Positions 45,858-55,183 of a DNA stretch of 64,000 bases are shown here, piece by piece. Both the position numbers and the translations under genes were made by a program. Positions within the stretch are counted from its first letter, which is position 1; every line of letters begins with the position of its first letter. The notes under the pieces were generated by a model. That model worked only from the letters and a program-made list of their open reading frames with translations. It was not told where the DNA came from and ran no database searches. Location: the NCBI GenBank assembly GCA_901472455.1, contig LR590464.1, positions 3,968,001-4,032,000 on the forward strand, in the 5' to 3' direction. Origin of the DNA: Leclercia adecarboxylata. Lineage in GTDB: Bacteria; Pseudomonadota; Gammaproteobacteria; Enterobacterales; Enterobacteriaceae.

Positions 45858-46250
45858 AACGCCGTCTCCTTCAGGGGACAAAAAATCGCTCCAGCCCTGC
45901 GGCGAGAAAGAGATTCCGTCATTCTTTACTTCGCCCCAACCGCCACATCGTCACCGCTGCCGCTGCTGGCAATAAGTAACGCGCGCCCTTCAAGGATGCG
46001 TAAGCAGACGCGCCACGGTTGCTGCGGATGCTGTCGGCATGTGGGCTCAGTCTGAGTTGGCCAGGAGAGCATTCTGCCCCCACTCCAGCGCTGACTGGGC
46101 TATCGCCTGATGCTGTATCGCCTGATGTTCCGTACTGACGATTCGCGTCAGCGCAGCAAGCTGCTGGTTAAGCCCGGCCAGCATCAGGCTGCCGAGAATC
46201 AACAGCAGGAGCACCAGCGCCAGCGACGACATCCCCTGCTGACGGTTCAC
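45842..46250 (-). CDS. ygdB: Minor pseudopilin-like protein YgdB (frameshifted)
   Basis: Putative pseudopilin (DUF2509 family) of about 135 residues; a role in pilus assembly is inferred from neighbours. The GTG start (46250-46248) overlaps the ppdB stop as GTGA and reads VNRQQGMSSLALVLLLLILGSLMLAGLNQQLAALTRIV, a short basic N-terminus plus a membrane helix. Breaks near 46055, 45935 and 45885. The reconstructed C-terminus has [42 protein letters not shown] and a stop at 45844-45842. Confidence 0.85.
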
Positions 46251-46814
46251 AGATTAAACCCGGTCACGGTGTGGTGCGCCTCGAAACTGGCGCTGATGCT
46301 CTCCGTCGAGAGAAGCCGCCAGCGTCAGGCTCAGCTCCGGCGCAAAGCCCGCACGTGAAATCCGCTGCACCTGAAAACGCTGAACCCTGATCCTGTCAGG
46401 GTCGGTTATTCTCTCCCAACCCTTACCGCCGCACTGCGTCGCACCTCGCAAAGTTTCCAGTGCGCCGTCGCTCAGGCGAAAACCAGTCTGCTCTGCGGCG
46501 GCTGATGGCAAGGTTTCCCAGCGGCCATTACTGTTTTTCGTCCCACTGCACAATGACGCATTCGCCCCGCAGGCCAATCGTCAACCGGCTGTCCCTCGCA
46601 CTTGCCCGCGCAATATCCCGCCCGTTGCAGGTGTTTTACCTATGCCGTTTATGCGCAGCCATAGCTCCTCTTCCAGCTCCTGCTGCTTCGTGAGCAGCAC
46701 TACTGACCGCTGTAGCGCGGGCAAGAATCGCGCCGCACTCATCAGCAGTACGCTGCTTATCGCCATCGCGACCAGCACTTCGGTCAGTGAAAATCCCTGC
46801 TGCTTTAGCGACAT
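46247..46814 (-). CDS. ppdB: Prepilin-like protein PpdB (frameshifted)
   Basis: Putative minor pseudopilin. The start at 46814 gives MSLKQQGFSLTEVLVAMAISSVLLMSAARFLPALQRSVVL; QQGFSLTEV is a standard class III prepilin cleavage site with Glu5. After a break near 46620 the protein continues as CVIVQWDE-like sequence, then QTGFRLSDGALETLRGATQCGGKGWERITDPDRIRV. A final break near 46285 restores the end HHTVTGFNL at 46247. About 187 residues. Its start lies within the end of ppdA and its stop overlaps the ygdB start, so the four genes are tightly coupled. Confidence 0.88.
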
Positions 46815-47275
46815 GCGAACTCTCCCTTTCCGTTTGCACATACGGATACGCCCCCATGAGGATACGAGGAATTAGCCACTCCCCGGCCTGGCTTTGCAGG
46901 CGTATGCGGCCAGCCCAGGCGGTATCCCGTAAACCGTAAAATCCCAGCCCCAAGGCGTTAGCTCGGTGAGCTGAATGCCAGGCCACTGCGGTGTAATCAC
47001 AAAACGCATTGTCTGCCTGACAGACCGGAATGCCGGTTTTTAACAGACACCACCGTTTGCCGTCCTGTTTCAGGGTCACGGTATTGTCCAGGTTATTTCG
47101 CCAGGCATCATTTCGCAGCACCAACCAGATAGTCACGCACCTGGCGCGCCGTCTGCCACAGCTGTTGTTGCTGCTGCCAGTGCCGCCAGCCATAGAGACC
47201 TGCCGCACTGAGCGTCAGGATCAGCGAGATGGCGATCAGCATTTCCATGAGGGTAAAGCCCTTTTCCTTTTTCAT
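46805..47275 (-). CDS. ppdA: Prepilin-like protein PpdA (frameshifted)
   Basis: Putative minor pseudopilin of about 156 residues. The start at 47275 gives MKKEKGFTLMEMLIAISLILTLSAAGLYGWRHWQQQQQLWQTARQVRDYL; EKGFTLMEM is the cleavage site and start of the pilin helix. After a break near 47115 it continues LRNDAWRNNLDNTVTLKQDGKRWCLL and LGLGFYGLRDTAWAGRIRLQ. A break near 46865 restores a cysteine-containing tail that stops at 46807-46805, overlapping ppdB. First gene of the ppdA-ppdB-ygdB-ppdC cluster, downstream of thyA and its terminator. Confidence 0.88.
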
Positions 47276-47413
47276 GGCAGCAGTGTGCCCGGAGGAAAAA
47301 AAACGGTTCGAGCGGCAGAAAGGCAGATTACGAGGCGGTTTCAGCACTTTTAGCGGAATTGCAGCGCGTTGCAATCCTCACGGATGCAGCCTCGCAAAAC
47401 CATCACGCGGGCA

Positions 47414-47442
47414 TAAAAAAACCGGCGCGAAGAGCGCCGGTT
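47414..47442 (-). terminator. Terminator of thyA
   Basis: On the minus strand AACCGGCGC (47442-47434) pairs with GCGCCGGTT (47428-47420) around a 5-base loop, running into a T tract (47420-47414), 17 bases after the thyA stop. Confidence 0.92.
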
Positions 47443-47459
47443 ATGTCACGATTGTGGTA

Positions 47460-48254
47460 TCAGATTGCCACAGGCGCTTTGATACCCGGATGCGGGTCGT
47501 AACCTTCAATTTCGAAATCTTCGAAGCGATAGTCGAAAATGGAGTCCGGTTTACGTTTGATAACCAGCTTCGGCAGCGCACGCGGCTCACGGGTCAGCTG
47601 CAGGTGGGTCTGCTCCATATGGTTGCTGTACAGGTGGGTATCTCCACCGGTCCAGACAAAATCACCCACTTCCAGGTCACACTGCTGCGCCATCATATGC
47701 ACCAGCAGTGCATAGCTGGCGATGTTGAACGGCAGTCCGAGGAACACATCGCAGGAGCGTTGGTAGAGCTGGCAAGAGAGCTTGCCATCCGCTACGTAGA
47801 ACTGGAAAAACGCGTGGCACGGGGCCAGCGCCATCTTATCCAGCTCGCCCACGTTCCAGGCAGACACGATGATACGGCGCGAGTCTGGATCGTTTTTCAG
47901 CTGGTTCATCACGGTGGTGATCTGGTCGATATGGCGGCCATCAGGCGTTGGCCAGGCGCGCCATTGCTTGCCATAGACCGGGCCAAGATCGCCGTTTTCA
48001 TCCGCCCATTCGTCCCAGATGGAGACATTGTTCTCACGCAGATAGGCAATGTTGGTATCGCCCTGCAGGAACCAGAGCAGTTCATGAATGATGGAGCGTA
48101 AATGGCAGCGCTTGGTCGTGACCAGCGGAAAGCCTTCCTGCAGATTGAAGCGCATCTGGTGGCCAAAAATGGAGACCGTCCCGGTGCCGGTGCGATCGTT
48201 CTTTGGCGTGCCCTCATCGAGCACTTTTTGCATCAGTTCAAGATACTGTTTCAT
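47460..48254 (-). CDS. thyA: Thymidylate synthase
   Basis: Methylates dUMP to dTMP using methylene-tetrahydrofolate, the only de novo source of dTMP. The intact 264-residue protein, exactly the family length, starts [31 protein letters not shown]. The active-site cysteine lies in [12 protein letters not shown] (Cys146), with [18 protein letters not shown] before it and [22 protein letters not shown] substrate segments ([12 protein letters not shown]) after it. It follows lgt by 6 bases, forming the lgt-thyA operon known from E. coli. Confidence 0.98.
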   Translation of the reverse strand: MKQYLELMQKVLDEGTPKNDRTGTGTVSIFGHQMRFNLQEGFPLVTTKRCHLRSIIHELLWFLQGDTNIAYLRENNVSIWDEWADENGDLGPVYGKQWRAWPTPDGRHIDQITTVMNQLKNDPDSRRIIVSAWNVGELDKMALAPCHAFFQFYVADGKLSCQLYQRSCDVFLGLPFNIASYALLVHMMAQQCDLEVGDFVWTGGDTHLYSNHMEQTHLQLTREPRALPKLVIKRKPDSIFDYRFEDFEIEGYDPHPGIKAPVAI

Positions 48255-48260
48255 GATTCC

Positions 48261-49135
48261 TCAGGAGACCTGTTGCTGTGGACGACGGAACGCCCAGACC
48301 ATCATTGCAATGCCCGCGATAATCATCGGAATGGAGAGGATCTGCCCCATGCTGATGTACTGAACCCACGTCCCGGTAAACTGTGCATCCGGCTGACGGA
48401 AGAACTCAACGATGATGCGGAACGCGCCATAACCGATCAGGAACAGGCCCGATACGGAGCCGGTCGGACGCGGCTTGCGAATAAACAGGTTCAGAATGAT
48501 AAACAGCACCACACCTTCCAGCGCCATTTCATACAGCTGGGACATATGGCGCGGCAGAACGCCGTAGGTATCGAAAATGGACTGCCACTCCGGGTGCGAT
48601 GGCAGCAGCGCCATATCTTCGGCACGCGACTGCGGGAAGAGCATGGTAAACGACACGCTCGGATCGACGCGGCCCCACAGTTCACCGTTGATGAAGTTAC
48701 CGAGACGACCCGCACCCAGACCAAACGGGATTAATGGCGCAATAAAATCAGCCACCTGGAAGAAGCTGCGTTTGGTGCGTTTAGCGAAGATGACCATCAC
48801 CAGGATGACACCAATCAGGCCACCGTGGAAGGACATGCCGCCATCCCAGACGCGGAACAGGTAGAGCGGATCGGCCAGGAAGACCGGGAAGTTATAGAAC
48901 AGCACATAGCCGATACGTCCACCGAGGAAAACGCCGAGGAAACCGGCATACAGCAGGTTTTCCACTTCGTCTTTTGGTCCAGCCACTGCCAGGGCGTTTG
49001 GCGCGACGGCCAGCCAGCCACATGGCAAAGACGAAAACCGACCAGATACATCAGGCCGTACCAGTGAAGCGCGACGGGTCCAATTGAGAAAATGACCGGA
49101 TCAAACTCCGGAAAATGCAGATAGCCACTGTTCAT
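48261..49135 (-). CDS. lgt: Prolipoprotein diacylglyceryl transferase Lgt (frameshifted)
   Basis: Inner-membrane enzyme that adds diacylglyceryl from phosphatidylglycerol to the lipobox cysteine, the first step for lipoproteins such as YgdI, YgdR and MltA here. It starts [34 protein letters not shown]. The catalytic histidine is in [13 protein letters not shown] and the signature in [19 protein letters not shown]; seven hydrophobic segments. Breaks near 49030 and 48980 join the first membrane segments to the rest. About 291 residues. Confidence 0.95.
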
Positions 49136-49331
49136 CTGTCACCACAAGATGTTGTTATTCCGCTGAAAGTGGACAGCGGTAGAGATGCGCGCAAAGGCGT
49201 ACCCTGCGCCTCCAAAGGTGCGAATCATAGCACAAGCGAGCGAGGAGGTTGCGCCCGAGATGTAAAAGATGTGTATAGAGACTTCGCGTAGTTTGTGTCC
49301 CTCCCCCGGGGGAGGAGGGATACCCCGGCGT
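49136..49331. promoter_or_regulatory. ptsP-lgt intergenic region with a perfect palindrome
   Basis: Holds the lgt promoter. A 16-bp perfect palindrome CCTCCCCCGGGGGAGG lies at 49300-49315, about 17 bases after the ptsP stop, and may mark the ptsP mRNA end. No T run follows. Confidence 0.45.
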
Positions 49332-51583
49332 TTAACGTCCGCCGCGGATCAGGCCACCCATACCGCGACGCTCCATAAAGGCCGCCACCTGATGACGTAC
49401 TTCCGTCGCCAGCTGCGCTTCAAGGCTGCGTTTTGCCAGCAGCTGCGCCTCTTCAAAATCGATATGCCGCAGCAGATATTTCACACGGGCGGACAGAGCG
49501 TCCGTTCATGGATAAGTGACGGAAACCGAGGCCGATCAGGATCGCGACACACATCGAGTCACCGGCCATCTCGCCGCACAAACGCAGATCGATGCCCTGC
49601 TCTTGTGCCTCGCGGGCGATCATCGCCAGCGCACGGAGCATCGCCGGATGCAGGCTATCGTAAATACTCGCCACCCGGGTGTTGTTACGATCCACCGCCA
49701 GCATGTACTGGGTCAGGTCGTTAGTGCCCACCGAGATGAAATCGACGCGGCTCGCCAGCTGCGGCAGCATAAAGACCATCGAGGGGGACTTCGAGCATCA
49801 CCCCGATCCGCGGTTTCGGAATTTCGTAGCCGATCATCTCTTCGACTTCGCGCCCGGCACGTTCAATAAGACGGCGGGCTTCGTCGATCTCGTCGATGCT
49901 GGTCACCATCGGCAACAAAATGCTGAGGTTACCGGTCGCGGCATTGGCGCGCAGCATGGCGCGCACCTGGATCAAGAAGATCTCCGGCTGATCGAGGGTA
50001 ATGCGGATCCCGCGCCAGCCCAGGCAGGGGTTCTCTTCGCTGATCGGCATGTACGGCAGTTGCTTATCCGCACCGACATCCAGGGTGCGTAGCGTCACCG
50101 GTTTTGTCGTTGAACATCTGCAACATGCCCCTGATACTGCGCCACCTGCTCCTCTTCGGAGGGGAAGCCGCTTTGCAGCAATAAACGGAATTTCTGTGCG
50201 GTAGAGGCCGATGCCATCAATACGGCTGCCGAGCTTCTCTTCATGCTCGGGGCTTAACCCGGCATTGAGCATGACTTTGATCCGCTCGCCGCTTTTCAGC
50301 GCGGCAGGCTGATTAACGTCATCTTCGGCAAGACGGCTCAGCTCGTTCTCTTCGCTGATAAGCTTTTGATATTCTTGCAACAACACCGGTTCAGGATCGA
50401 CCAGCAGCTCGCCGCGATAGCCATCGACCACCAGCGTGCGACGATGCAGCGCCGATGGCTGAATATCGGCCCCCATTACGGTCGGGATCCCCAGCGCACG
50501 CACCATAATGGCGGCGTGGGAGTTGGCGGCGCCATCGCGCACCACGATCCCGGCCAGCCGGTCCTGCGGCAGCTCTGCGAGGGTGGTTGCCGAGAGCTCA
50601 TCCGCCACCAGCACAAAGCGCGGCGGCCAGGTATTAGCGCCCTGAATGGTGTCATCCAGATGGAACAGCAGACGCTGACCTAAGGTGCGCAGATCCCCAG
50701 CACGCTCTTTCAGATAGCCGTCAGTTAAGGAGGCAAACTGTTCGGCGAATTTCTCGATGATCTTTTTAACCGCCCACTCGGCGACCGCGCCGTTGTCGAC
50801 CTCGTTAAACAGCTCCCGGCGCAGGCGGGCATCGGACAACAGGTGAGAGTAAAGATCGAAGATCGCCGCCGTCTCTTTCTGCGCCCCGGCGGCAAAACGC
50901 TTGCTGTAACGGCGAAACTCGTTCGCGGCCTCTTCCAGCGCGCCGGTGAGACGTTCGCGCTCAAGAGCGGTGTCCAGCGTCGAGGCTTCGTAGACCTGCT
51001 CCATTAACGGCAGGGTGGCGTCCATCCAGCCTTCTGCAATCGCAACACCCGGTGAGGCCGGTAAGGCGCGAATGCGCGTCTGCCGGTACTGACCAAACAG
51101 TGCCGTCAGCTGAGACTGGGAAAGAATGGCGGCCATTTGCGTGGCCAGCGTAACGAGGAACGACTCTTCGCTTTCATCATACTGGCGCAGCTCACGCTGC
51201 TGTACCACCAGCACGCCAAGTAGCTGACGGCGCTGGATAATCGGCACGCCGAGGAAGGCGCGAAAGCGCTCCTCTTTGACGGAGGGGATATATTTAAAGC
51301 TGGGGTGTTTCTGCGCATCGGCAAGGTTGATGGGTTCCGCCAGACGCCCGACCAGACCTACTACGCCTTCATCAAATGCCAGCGCAACGGTACGACCACG
51401 CGGTTTTTTTAATCCGCGCGTGGCCATAAGGTAGTAACACCTGCGGTCGTGATCGGCCAGATAGACCGAACACACCTCGGTTTCCATCGCAAGGCAGATA
51501 TCCGTGACCAGAATATCCAGCGCCTCGTTGAGCCGTGGGGCACTGGCCACCTTCTCGACTATTTCGCGCAGGCGGGTGAGCAT
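49332..51583 (-). CDS. ptsP: Phosphoenolpyruvate-protein phosphotransferase PtsP, EI-Ntr (frameshifted)
   Basis: First enzyme of the nitrogen-related PTS; transfers phosphate from PEP to NPr (PtsO). It starts MLTRLREIVEKVASAPRLNEALDILVTDICLAMETEVCSVYLAD, the GAF domain (about 1-165), followed by the EI N-terminal domain and the phospho-histidine in RDGAANSHAAIMVRALGIPTVMG. The PEP-binding TIM-barrel part has GLYRTEIPF, CLGWRGIRITLDQPEIF, MLEVPL and ISVGTNDLTQYMLAVDRNN. The end is MERRGMGGLIRGGR. Breaks near 50190, 50105, 49785 and 49495. About 748 residues. It lies 12 bases after rppH, an operon. Confidence 0.95.
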
Positions 51584-51595
51584 AATGTGCGTAGC

Positions 51596-52126
51596 TTAAC
51601 CTCTTTTACGTCGCCAGGCAGGTGCGCTCTGCGGCTTAGGAGGGGCCTCCTGAAGCATCATCACGGCACTTGCGAACTCTTTCATCACCCTACGGTAAAC
51701 GTCGCGCTTAAAGGACACGACCTGACGAACGGGATACCAGTAGCTGACCCAGCGCCAGCCATCAAATTCGGGCGTGCTGCTGGTTTGCATATTGATATCC
51801 GCATCGCTGCTCACCAATTGCAGAAGAAACCATTTCTGTTTCTGGCCGATACATACCGGCTTTGTGTCCCAACGCACCAAACGCTTCGGTAACTTGTAAC
51901 GCAACCAGTTGCGGGTCGAAGCCAGAATGCGGACATCCTTGCGGCTTAAGCCAACTTCTTCGAACAGCTCCCGATACATCGCTTGCTCTGCTGACTCTCC
52001 TGGATTAATCCCACCTTGGGGAAATTGCCAGGAGTGCTGACCATATCGCCGGGCCCACATAACCTGACCCTGGCGATTACAAATTACGATACCTACATTC
52101 GGGCGGTAGCCATCGTCATCAATCAC
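51596..52126 (-). CDS. rppH: RNA pyrophosphohydrolase RppH
   Basis: Removes pyrophosphate from the 5' triphosphate end of mRNAs and so triggers RNase E-dependent decay. The intact 176-residue product has the exact E. coli length and starts [39 protein letters not shown]. The Nudix box GX5EX7REUXEEXGU is complete in [23 protein letters not shown] (residues about 37-59). It is divergent from mutH across the non-coding DnaA-box region and followed at 12 bases by ptsP. Confidence 0.98.
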   Translation of the reverse strand: MIDDDGYRPNVGIVICNRQGQVMWARRYGQHSWQFPQGGINPGESAEQAMYRELFEEVGLSRKDVRILASTRNWLRYKLPKRLVRWDTKPVCIGQKQKWFLLQLVSSDADINMQTSSTPEFDGWRWVSYWYPVRQVVSFKRDVYRRVMKEFASAVMMLQEAPPKPQSAPAWRRKRG

Positions 52127-52807
52127 CGGACTACCCCAAACTAAACCTTATATATAAATGATTGTTTCACACTCCAGTGAGGCGGTAAACCACTCTCTTT
52201 CTGGCCTGGAGCCGAATAACATTTGAATAACTCACAATTATCATCGAGTTATAAACAGATGACCGGTCAGAAGGGCAATTTATTCACTTTTTCTGTGGAT
52301 AGAGTTGTGAAGAAGTGTGGAATTACCGATGGACAACCCAGATCACTCTGAATATTGCAGATAAGACTGTTTTTTACAAAGGACTATATTTCATAGAGTT
52401 AAACTGTGGATTACCTGAATTACAGGCCTTAGTGTGATGCAGGTCACTTTAAAGATCGTCGCACTGATGAAAGATCGAACAACGTCGGTTTTATCCACAG
52501 ATTGTGCCAATAAGTTAGGCACATTTTGTCTGATTTTTCGATTTTCATCCCACGTCAAGGCTGTAAATGGAAACAGTAGTGGGGGTTATGCCCAGTTATC
52601 CCATTTTTCTGTGGATAACAGGGTGTAAGATCCTGTTCATTGTCAGTGACCAGATTTGAACAACTGGGATATATCCCGTACCTAAACGGGTTAGCAGTTG
52701 ATAAAAATTGTGATAATCATCCACCTGGCACAGGCAAAAAGAAAAAGATAAACTCTGTTTGTGCAGTGGAAAACTGCTGTTCATTTTTTAACCAAAAGGC
52801 AATCACC
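52127..52807. other. DARS2: DARS2-like DnaA-reactivating locus between rppH and mutH
   Basis: A 680-base AT-rich non-coding stretch with a cluster of DnaA-box-like 9-mers. TTATTCACT (52280-52288, +) and TGTGGATAG (52294-52302, -) form a close inverted pair. Others are TGTGGATTA (52405-52413), perfect TTATCCACA (52491-52499, +) and perfect TGTGGATAA (52610-52618, -). An IHF-like site, TATCAACTGCTAA on the minus strand, lies at 52691-52703. E. coli DARS2, which turns ADP-DnaA back into ATP-DnaA, lies in this same mutH-side intergenic region. Identity is inferred from position plus box content; a third core box is not clear. Confidence 0.75.
52433..52448. promoter_or_regulatory. CRP-like site inside the DARS2-like region
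   Basis: TGTGATGCAGGTCACT matches the two CRP half-sites with 6-base spacing (one mismatch in the outer position). It lies between DnaA-box candidates and far from either gene start. Confidence 0.55.
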
Positions 52808-53495
52808 ATGCTTCCCCTCGCTCCCTGACCTCTCCCCCCGCAACGGAAGCGGCACTATTGCAACAAGCGCAGCGCCTGGCGGGATACTCGCTGGGTGAGC
52901 TTGCCGCCCTGGCCGGTCTGCCTGTTCGCCGATCTGAAGCGTGATAAAGGGTGGACGGGCGTTCTGCTGGAGCTGTGGCTGGGGCCAGCGCGGGCAGCAA
53001 ACCAGAACAGGATTTTGCCGCCCTGGGGGTGGAGCTGAAGACTATCCCAATCGACAGCCTCGGTCGCCCGCTGGAGACTACCTTTGTCTGCGTGGCACCC
53101 TTAACCAGCAATACCGGGATCACCTGGGAGAGCAGCCACGTGCGGCATAAGCTGAAGCGGGTGCTGTGGATCCCGGTAGAGGGGGATCGTGCGATCCCAT
53201 TGGCGGCACGGCGCGTCGGCGCGCCTTTGATCTGGAGCCCGGATGAAGATGAAGATCGTCAGCTGCGGCTGGACTGGGAAGAGTTAATGGACATGATCGT
53301 GCTGGGGCAGGTTGAGCGTATCACCGCCCGTCACGGCGAAGTGCTCCAGCTGCGCCCCAAAGCGGCAAACAGTAAAGCCCTCACCGAGGCCATCGGCGCG
53401 CGCGGCGAACCGATCCTGACGCTGCCCCGTGGCTTTTATTTGAAAAAGAACTTCACGGGTGCTCTGTTAGCCGTCACTTTCTGCTGAACACGTGA
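52808..53495 (+). CDS. mutH: DNA mismatch repair endonuclease MutH (frameshifted)
   Basis: Nicks the unmethylated strand at hemimethylated GATC sites after activation by MutS and MutL. The ATG at 52808 is followed at once by a missing base; reading on gives [36 protein letters not shown] and [45 protein letters not shown]. The D-X6-E-L-K catalytic motif is in [10 protein letters not shown]. Further: [15 protein letters not shown] and [22 protein letters not shown]. Breaks near 52811, 52928, 52975 and 53476 look like deletions, unlike the insertions seen elsewhere. About 229 residues; true stop 53493-53495. Confidence 0.94.
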
Positions 53496-53624
53496 CTTTT
53501 TAGCCAGAATTATGTCTTTTATCACATAATTGCCCGTTTTTTCAGATTTTACCGCTTTGTTAAAACCTAAGCCCGAGTTATTACTACACTAAGATGTGAT
53601 ACGAGCCAGGTGGAGGTAATAAAA

Positions 53625-53841
53625 ATGAAGAAATGGCAGTAATAATCTCGGCTGTTGGTTTAGCGTTTGCCGTTTCAGGTTGTAGCAGCGATTACGTCAT
53701 GGCGACGAAAGATGGCCGCATGATCCTGACCGACGGCAAACCGAAGTCGACGATGATACCGGTCTGGTCAGCTACCGGGATCAGCAGGGTAATAATATGC
53801 AGATTAACCGCGACGACGTTTCACAGATTATCGAAAGATAG
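53625..53841 (+). CDS. ygdR: Small lipoprotein YgdR (frameshifted)
   Basis: Predicted outer-membrane lipoprotein of about 72 residues with a DUF903 domain; paralogue of YgdI at 26.2 kb. Reconstructed start [40 protein letters not shown], with lipobox VSGC. One base is missing near 53638 and another near 53745. With both restored the protein ends [29 protein letters not shown] and TAG at 53839-53841. In E. coli ygdQ lies between mutH and ygdR; here only 129 bases separate them, so ygdQ is absent. Confidence 0.9.
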
Positions 53842-53845
53842 TCGT

Positions 53846-53876
53846 AAAGGTCAGCCAGCTTGCTGGCCTTTTGATT
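53846..53876 (+). terminator. Terminator of ygdR
   Basis: AAGGTCAGC and GCTGGCCTT form a 9-bp stem (one G-T pair) around loop CAGCTT, followed by T-rich sequence, 5-6 bases after the ygdR stop. Confidence 0.85.
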
Positions 53877-53913
53877 TTTTCTCTTCCCCTTTCGCTTTCC
53901 CTCTGCCATGTTT

Positions 53914-54040
53914 GTATACCCGTCATACTTCAGGTTACAGACGCGTTGGCTGCGCTTGCTCGCTCCAGTCACATAGTTATCTATGCTCCTGGGGATTCGC
54001 TCTCCTGCCGCCTTCCTGCAACTCGAATTTTGTAGGGTAT
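53914..54040. repeat. ERIC element (127 bp)
   Basis: Exactly the 127-bp length of an Enterobacterial Repetitive Intergenic Consensus. It begins GTATACCCGTCATACTTCAG and ends CTCGAATTTTGTAGGGTAT, with inverted ends and the typical core GCTCCTGGGGATTCGCTCTC. It lies between ygdR and tas, 59 bases before the tas start, so it is probably part of the tas leader. Confidence 0.93.
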
Positions 54041-54099
54041 GTTCTTTGTCGGGAAGTTCCTTCCTGATGCGCTTAACATGTCAAAAAAGGAAGCCGGCT

Positions 54100-55140
54100 A
54101 TGCATTATCACCGTATCCCCCATAGCGCTCTTGAGATAAGCCAACTGGGGTTGGGCACGATGACATTTGGTGAACAAAATAGCGAAGCCGATGCCCATGC
54201 CCAACTCGATTACGCCGTCAGCCAGGGCATTAACCTGATTGATGTCGCAGAGATGTACCCGGTGCCACCCCGCCCGGAAACCCAGGGCTTAACCGAAACT
54301 TATGTCGGCAACTGGCTGGCAAAACGCGGCAACCGCGAAAAGCTGATTGTCGCCTCCAAAGTCAGCGGCCCGTCGCGCAATAATGACAGCGGCATTCGCC
54401 CGAATCAGATGCTCGATCGTAAAAACATCCGCGCCGCGCTGGATGCCAGCCTGACGCGTTTACAGACCGATTACCTCGACCTTTATCAGGTCCACTGGCC
54501 TCAGCGCCCGACCAACTGCTTCGGCAAGCTTGGATATAGCTGGAGCGACAGCGCGCCGGTCGTCACCCTGCTGGAAACGCTGGAAGCCTTAACCGAATGC
54601 CAGCGCGCGGGGAAAATCCGCTACATCGGCGTCTCTAACGAAACGGCCTTCGGCGTCATGCGCTATCTGCACCTGGCGGATAAGCACGACCTGCCGCGCA
54701 TCGTGACCATTCAAAACCCGTACAGCCTGGTGAACCGCAGCTATGAAGTGGGTCTGGCGGAAGTGAGCCAGTATGAAGGCGTTGAACTGCTGGCCTACTC
54801 TTGCCTGGCATTCGGGACGCTGACCGGTAAGTATCTCAACGGTGCCAAACCGGCGGGAGCACGTAATACGCTGTTTAGCCGCTTTACCCGTTACAGCGGT
54901 GAGCAGACGCAGAAAGCGGTGGCAGCCTACGTCGATATCGCTAAACGTCACGGGCTGGATCCGGCGCAGATGGCACTGGCTTTCGTGCGCCGTCAGCCGT
55001 TTGTTGCCAGCACCCTGTTGGGCGCGACCACCCTGGAGCAGCTGAAAACAAACATTGAAAGCTTCCATCTGGATCTGAGCGAAGAGGTGTTAGCGGAGAT
55101 TGAAGCGGTGCATCAGGTGTATACCTACCCGGCACCGTAA
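54100..55140 (+). CDS. tas: Aldo-keto reductase Tas
   Basis: NADP(H)-dependent aldo-keto reductase; in E. coli extra copies restore tyrosine prototrophy to starving mutants, but the natural substrate is unclear. The ATG at 54100, behind AAGGAAGCC, gives MHYHRIPHSALEISQLGLGTMTFGEQNSEADAHAQLDYAV and a product of 346 residues, the E. coli length. An open frame continues upstream into the ERIC element and is not believed coding. The AKR tetrad is visible: Asp and Tyr in LIDVAEMYPV, Lys in IVASKVSGPS and His in YLDLYQVHWP. The gene is intact. A 634-bp insertion begins 25 bases after the stop. Confidence 0.95.
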   Translation: MHYHRIPHSALEISQLGLGTMTFGEQNSEADAHAQLDYAVSQGINLIDVAEMYPVPPRPETQGLTETYVGNWLAKRGNREKLIVASKVSGPSRNNDSGIRPNQMLDRKNIRAALDASLTRLQTDYLDLYQVHWPQRPTNCFGKLGYSWSDSAPVVTLLETLEALTECQRAGKIRYIGVSNETAFGVMRYLHLADKHDLPRIVTIQNPYSLVNRSYEVGLAEVSQYEGVELLAYSCLAFGTLTGKYLNGAKPAGARNTLFSRFTRYSGEQTQKAVAAYVDIAKRHGLDPAQMALAFVRRQPFVASTLLGATTLEQLKTNIESFHLDLSEEVLAEIEAVHQVYTYPAP

Positions 55141-55155
55141 TAAAAGCAAAAAGGC

Positions 55156-55183
55156 AACCTGAGTTGTAATGCCAGTCAGTTAA
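55156..55183 (+). repeat. Left target duplication and terminal inverted repeat
   Basis: 10-bp duplication AACCTGAGTT (55156-55165), then the 18-bp terminal repeat GTAATGCCAGTCAGTTAA (55166-55183). The outer nine bases GTAATGCCA recur inverted at 55225-55233, inside the left end. Confidence 0.88.

Noticed and set aside
47229..48101. A 290-codon plus-strand frame over thyA
   Set aside because: thyA on the other strand is complete and unmistakable; the plus frame shows no homology.
52434..52628. Short frames in the rppH-mutH gap
   Set aside because: They cross DnaA boxes and the CRP-like site, have no homology I recognise, and the region is AT-rich and regulatory in character.
52127..52807. 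Replication origin oriC
   Set aside because: DnaA boxes are present, but there is no GATC-dense 13-mer region and no gidA/mioC neighbours; the mutH position points to DARS2.
53983..54099. A 39-residue N-terminal extension of tas
   Set aside because: The extension is translated ERIC sequence. The ATG at 54100 has a ribosome site and gives the family length of 346.
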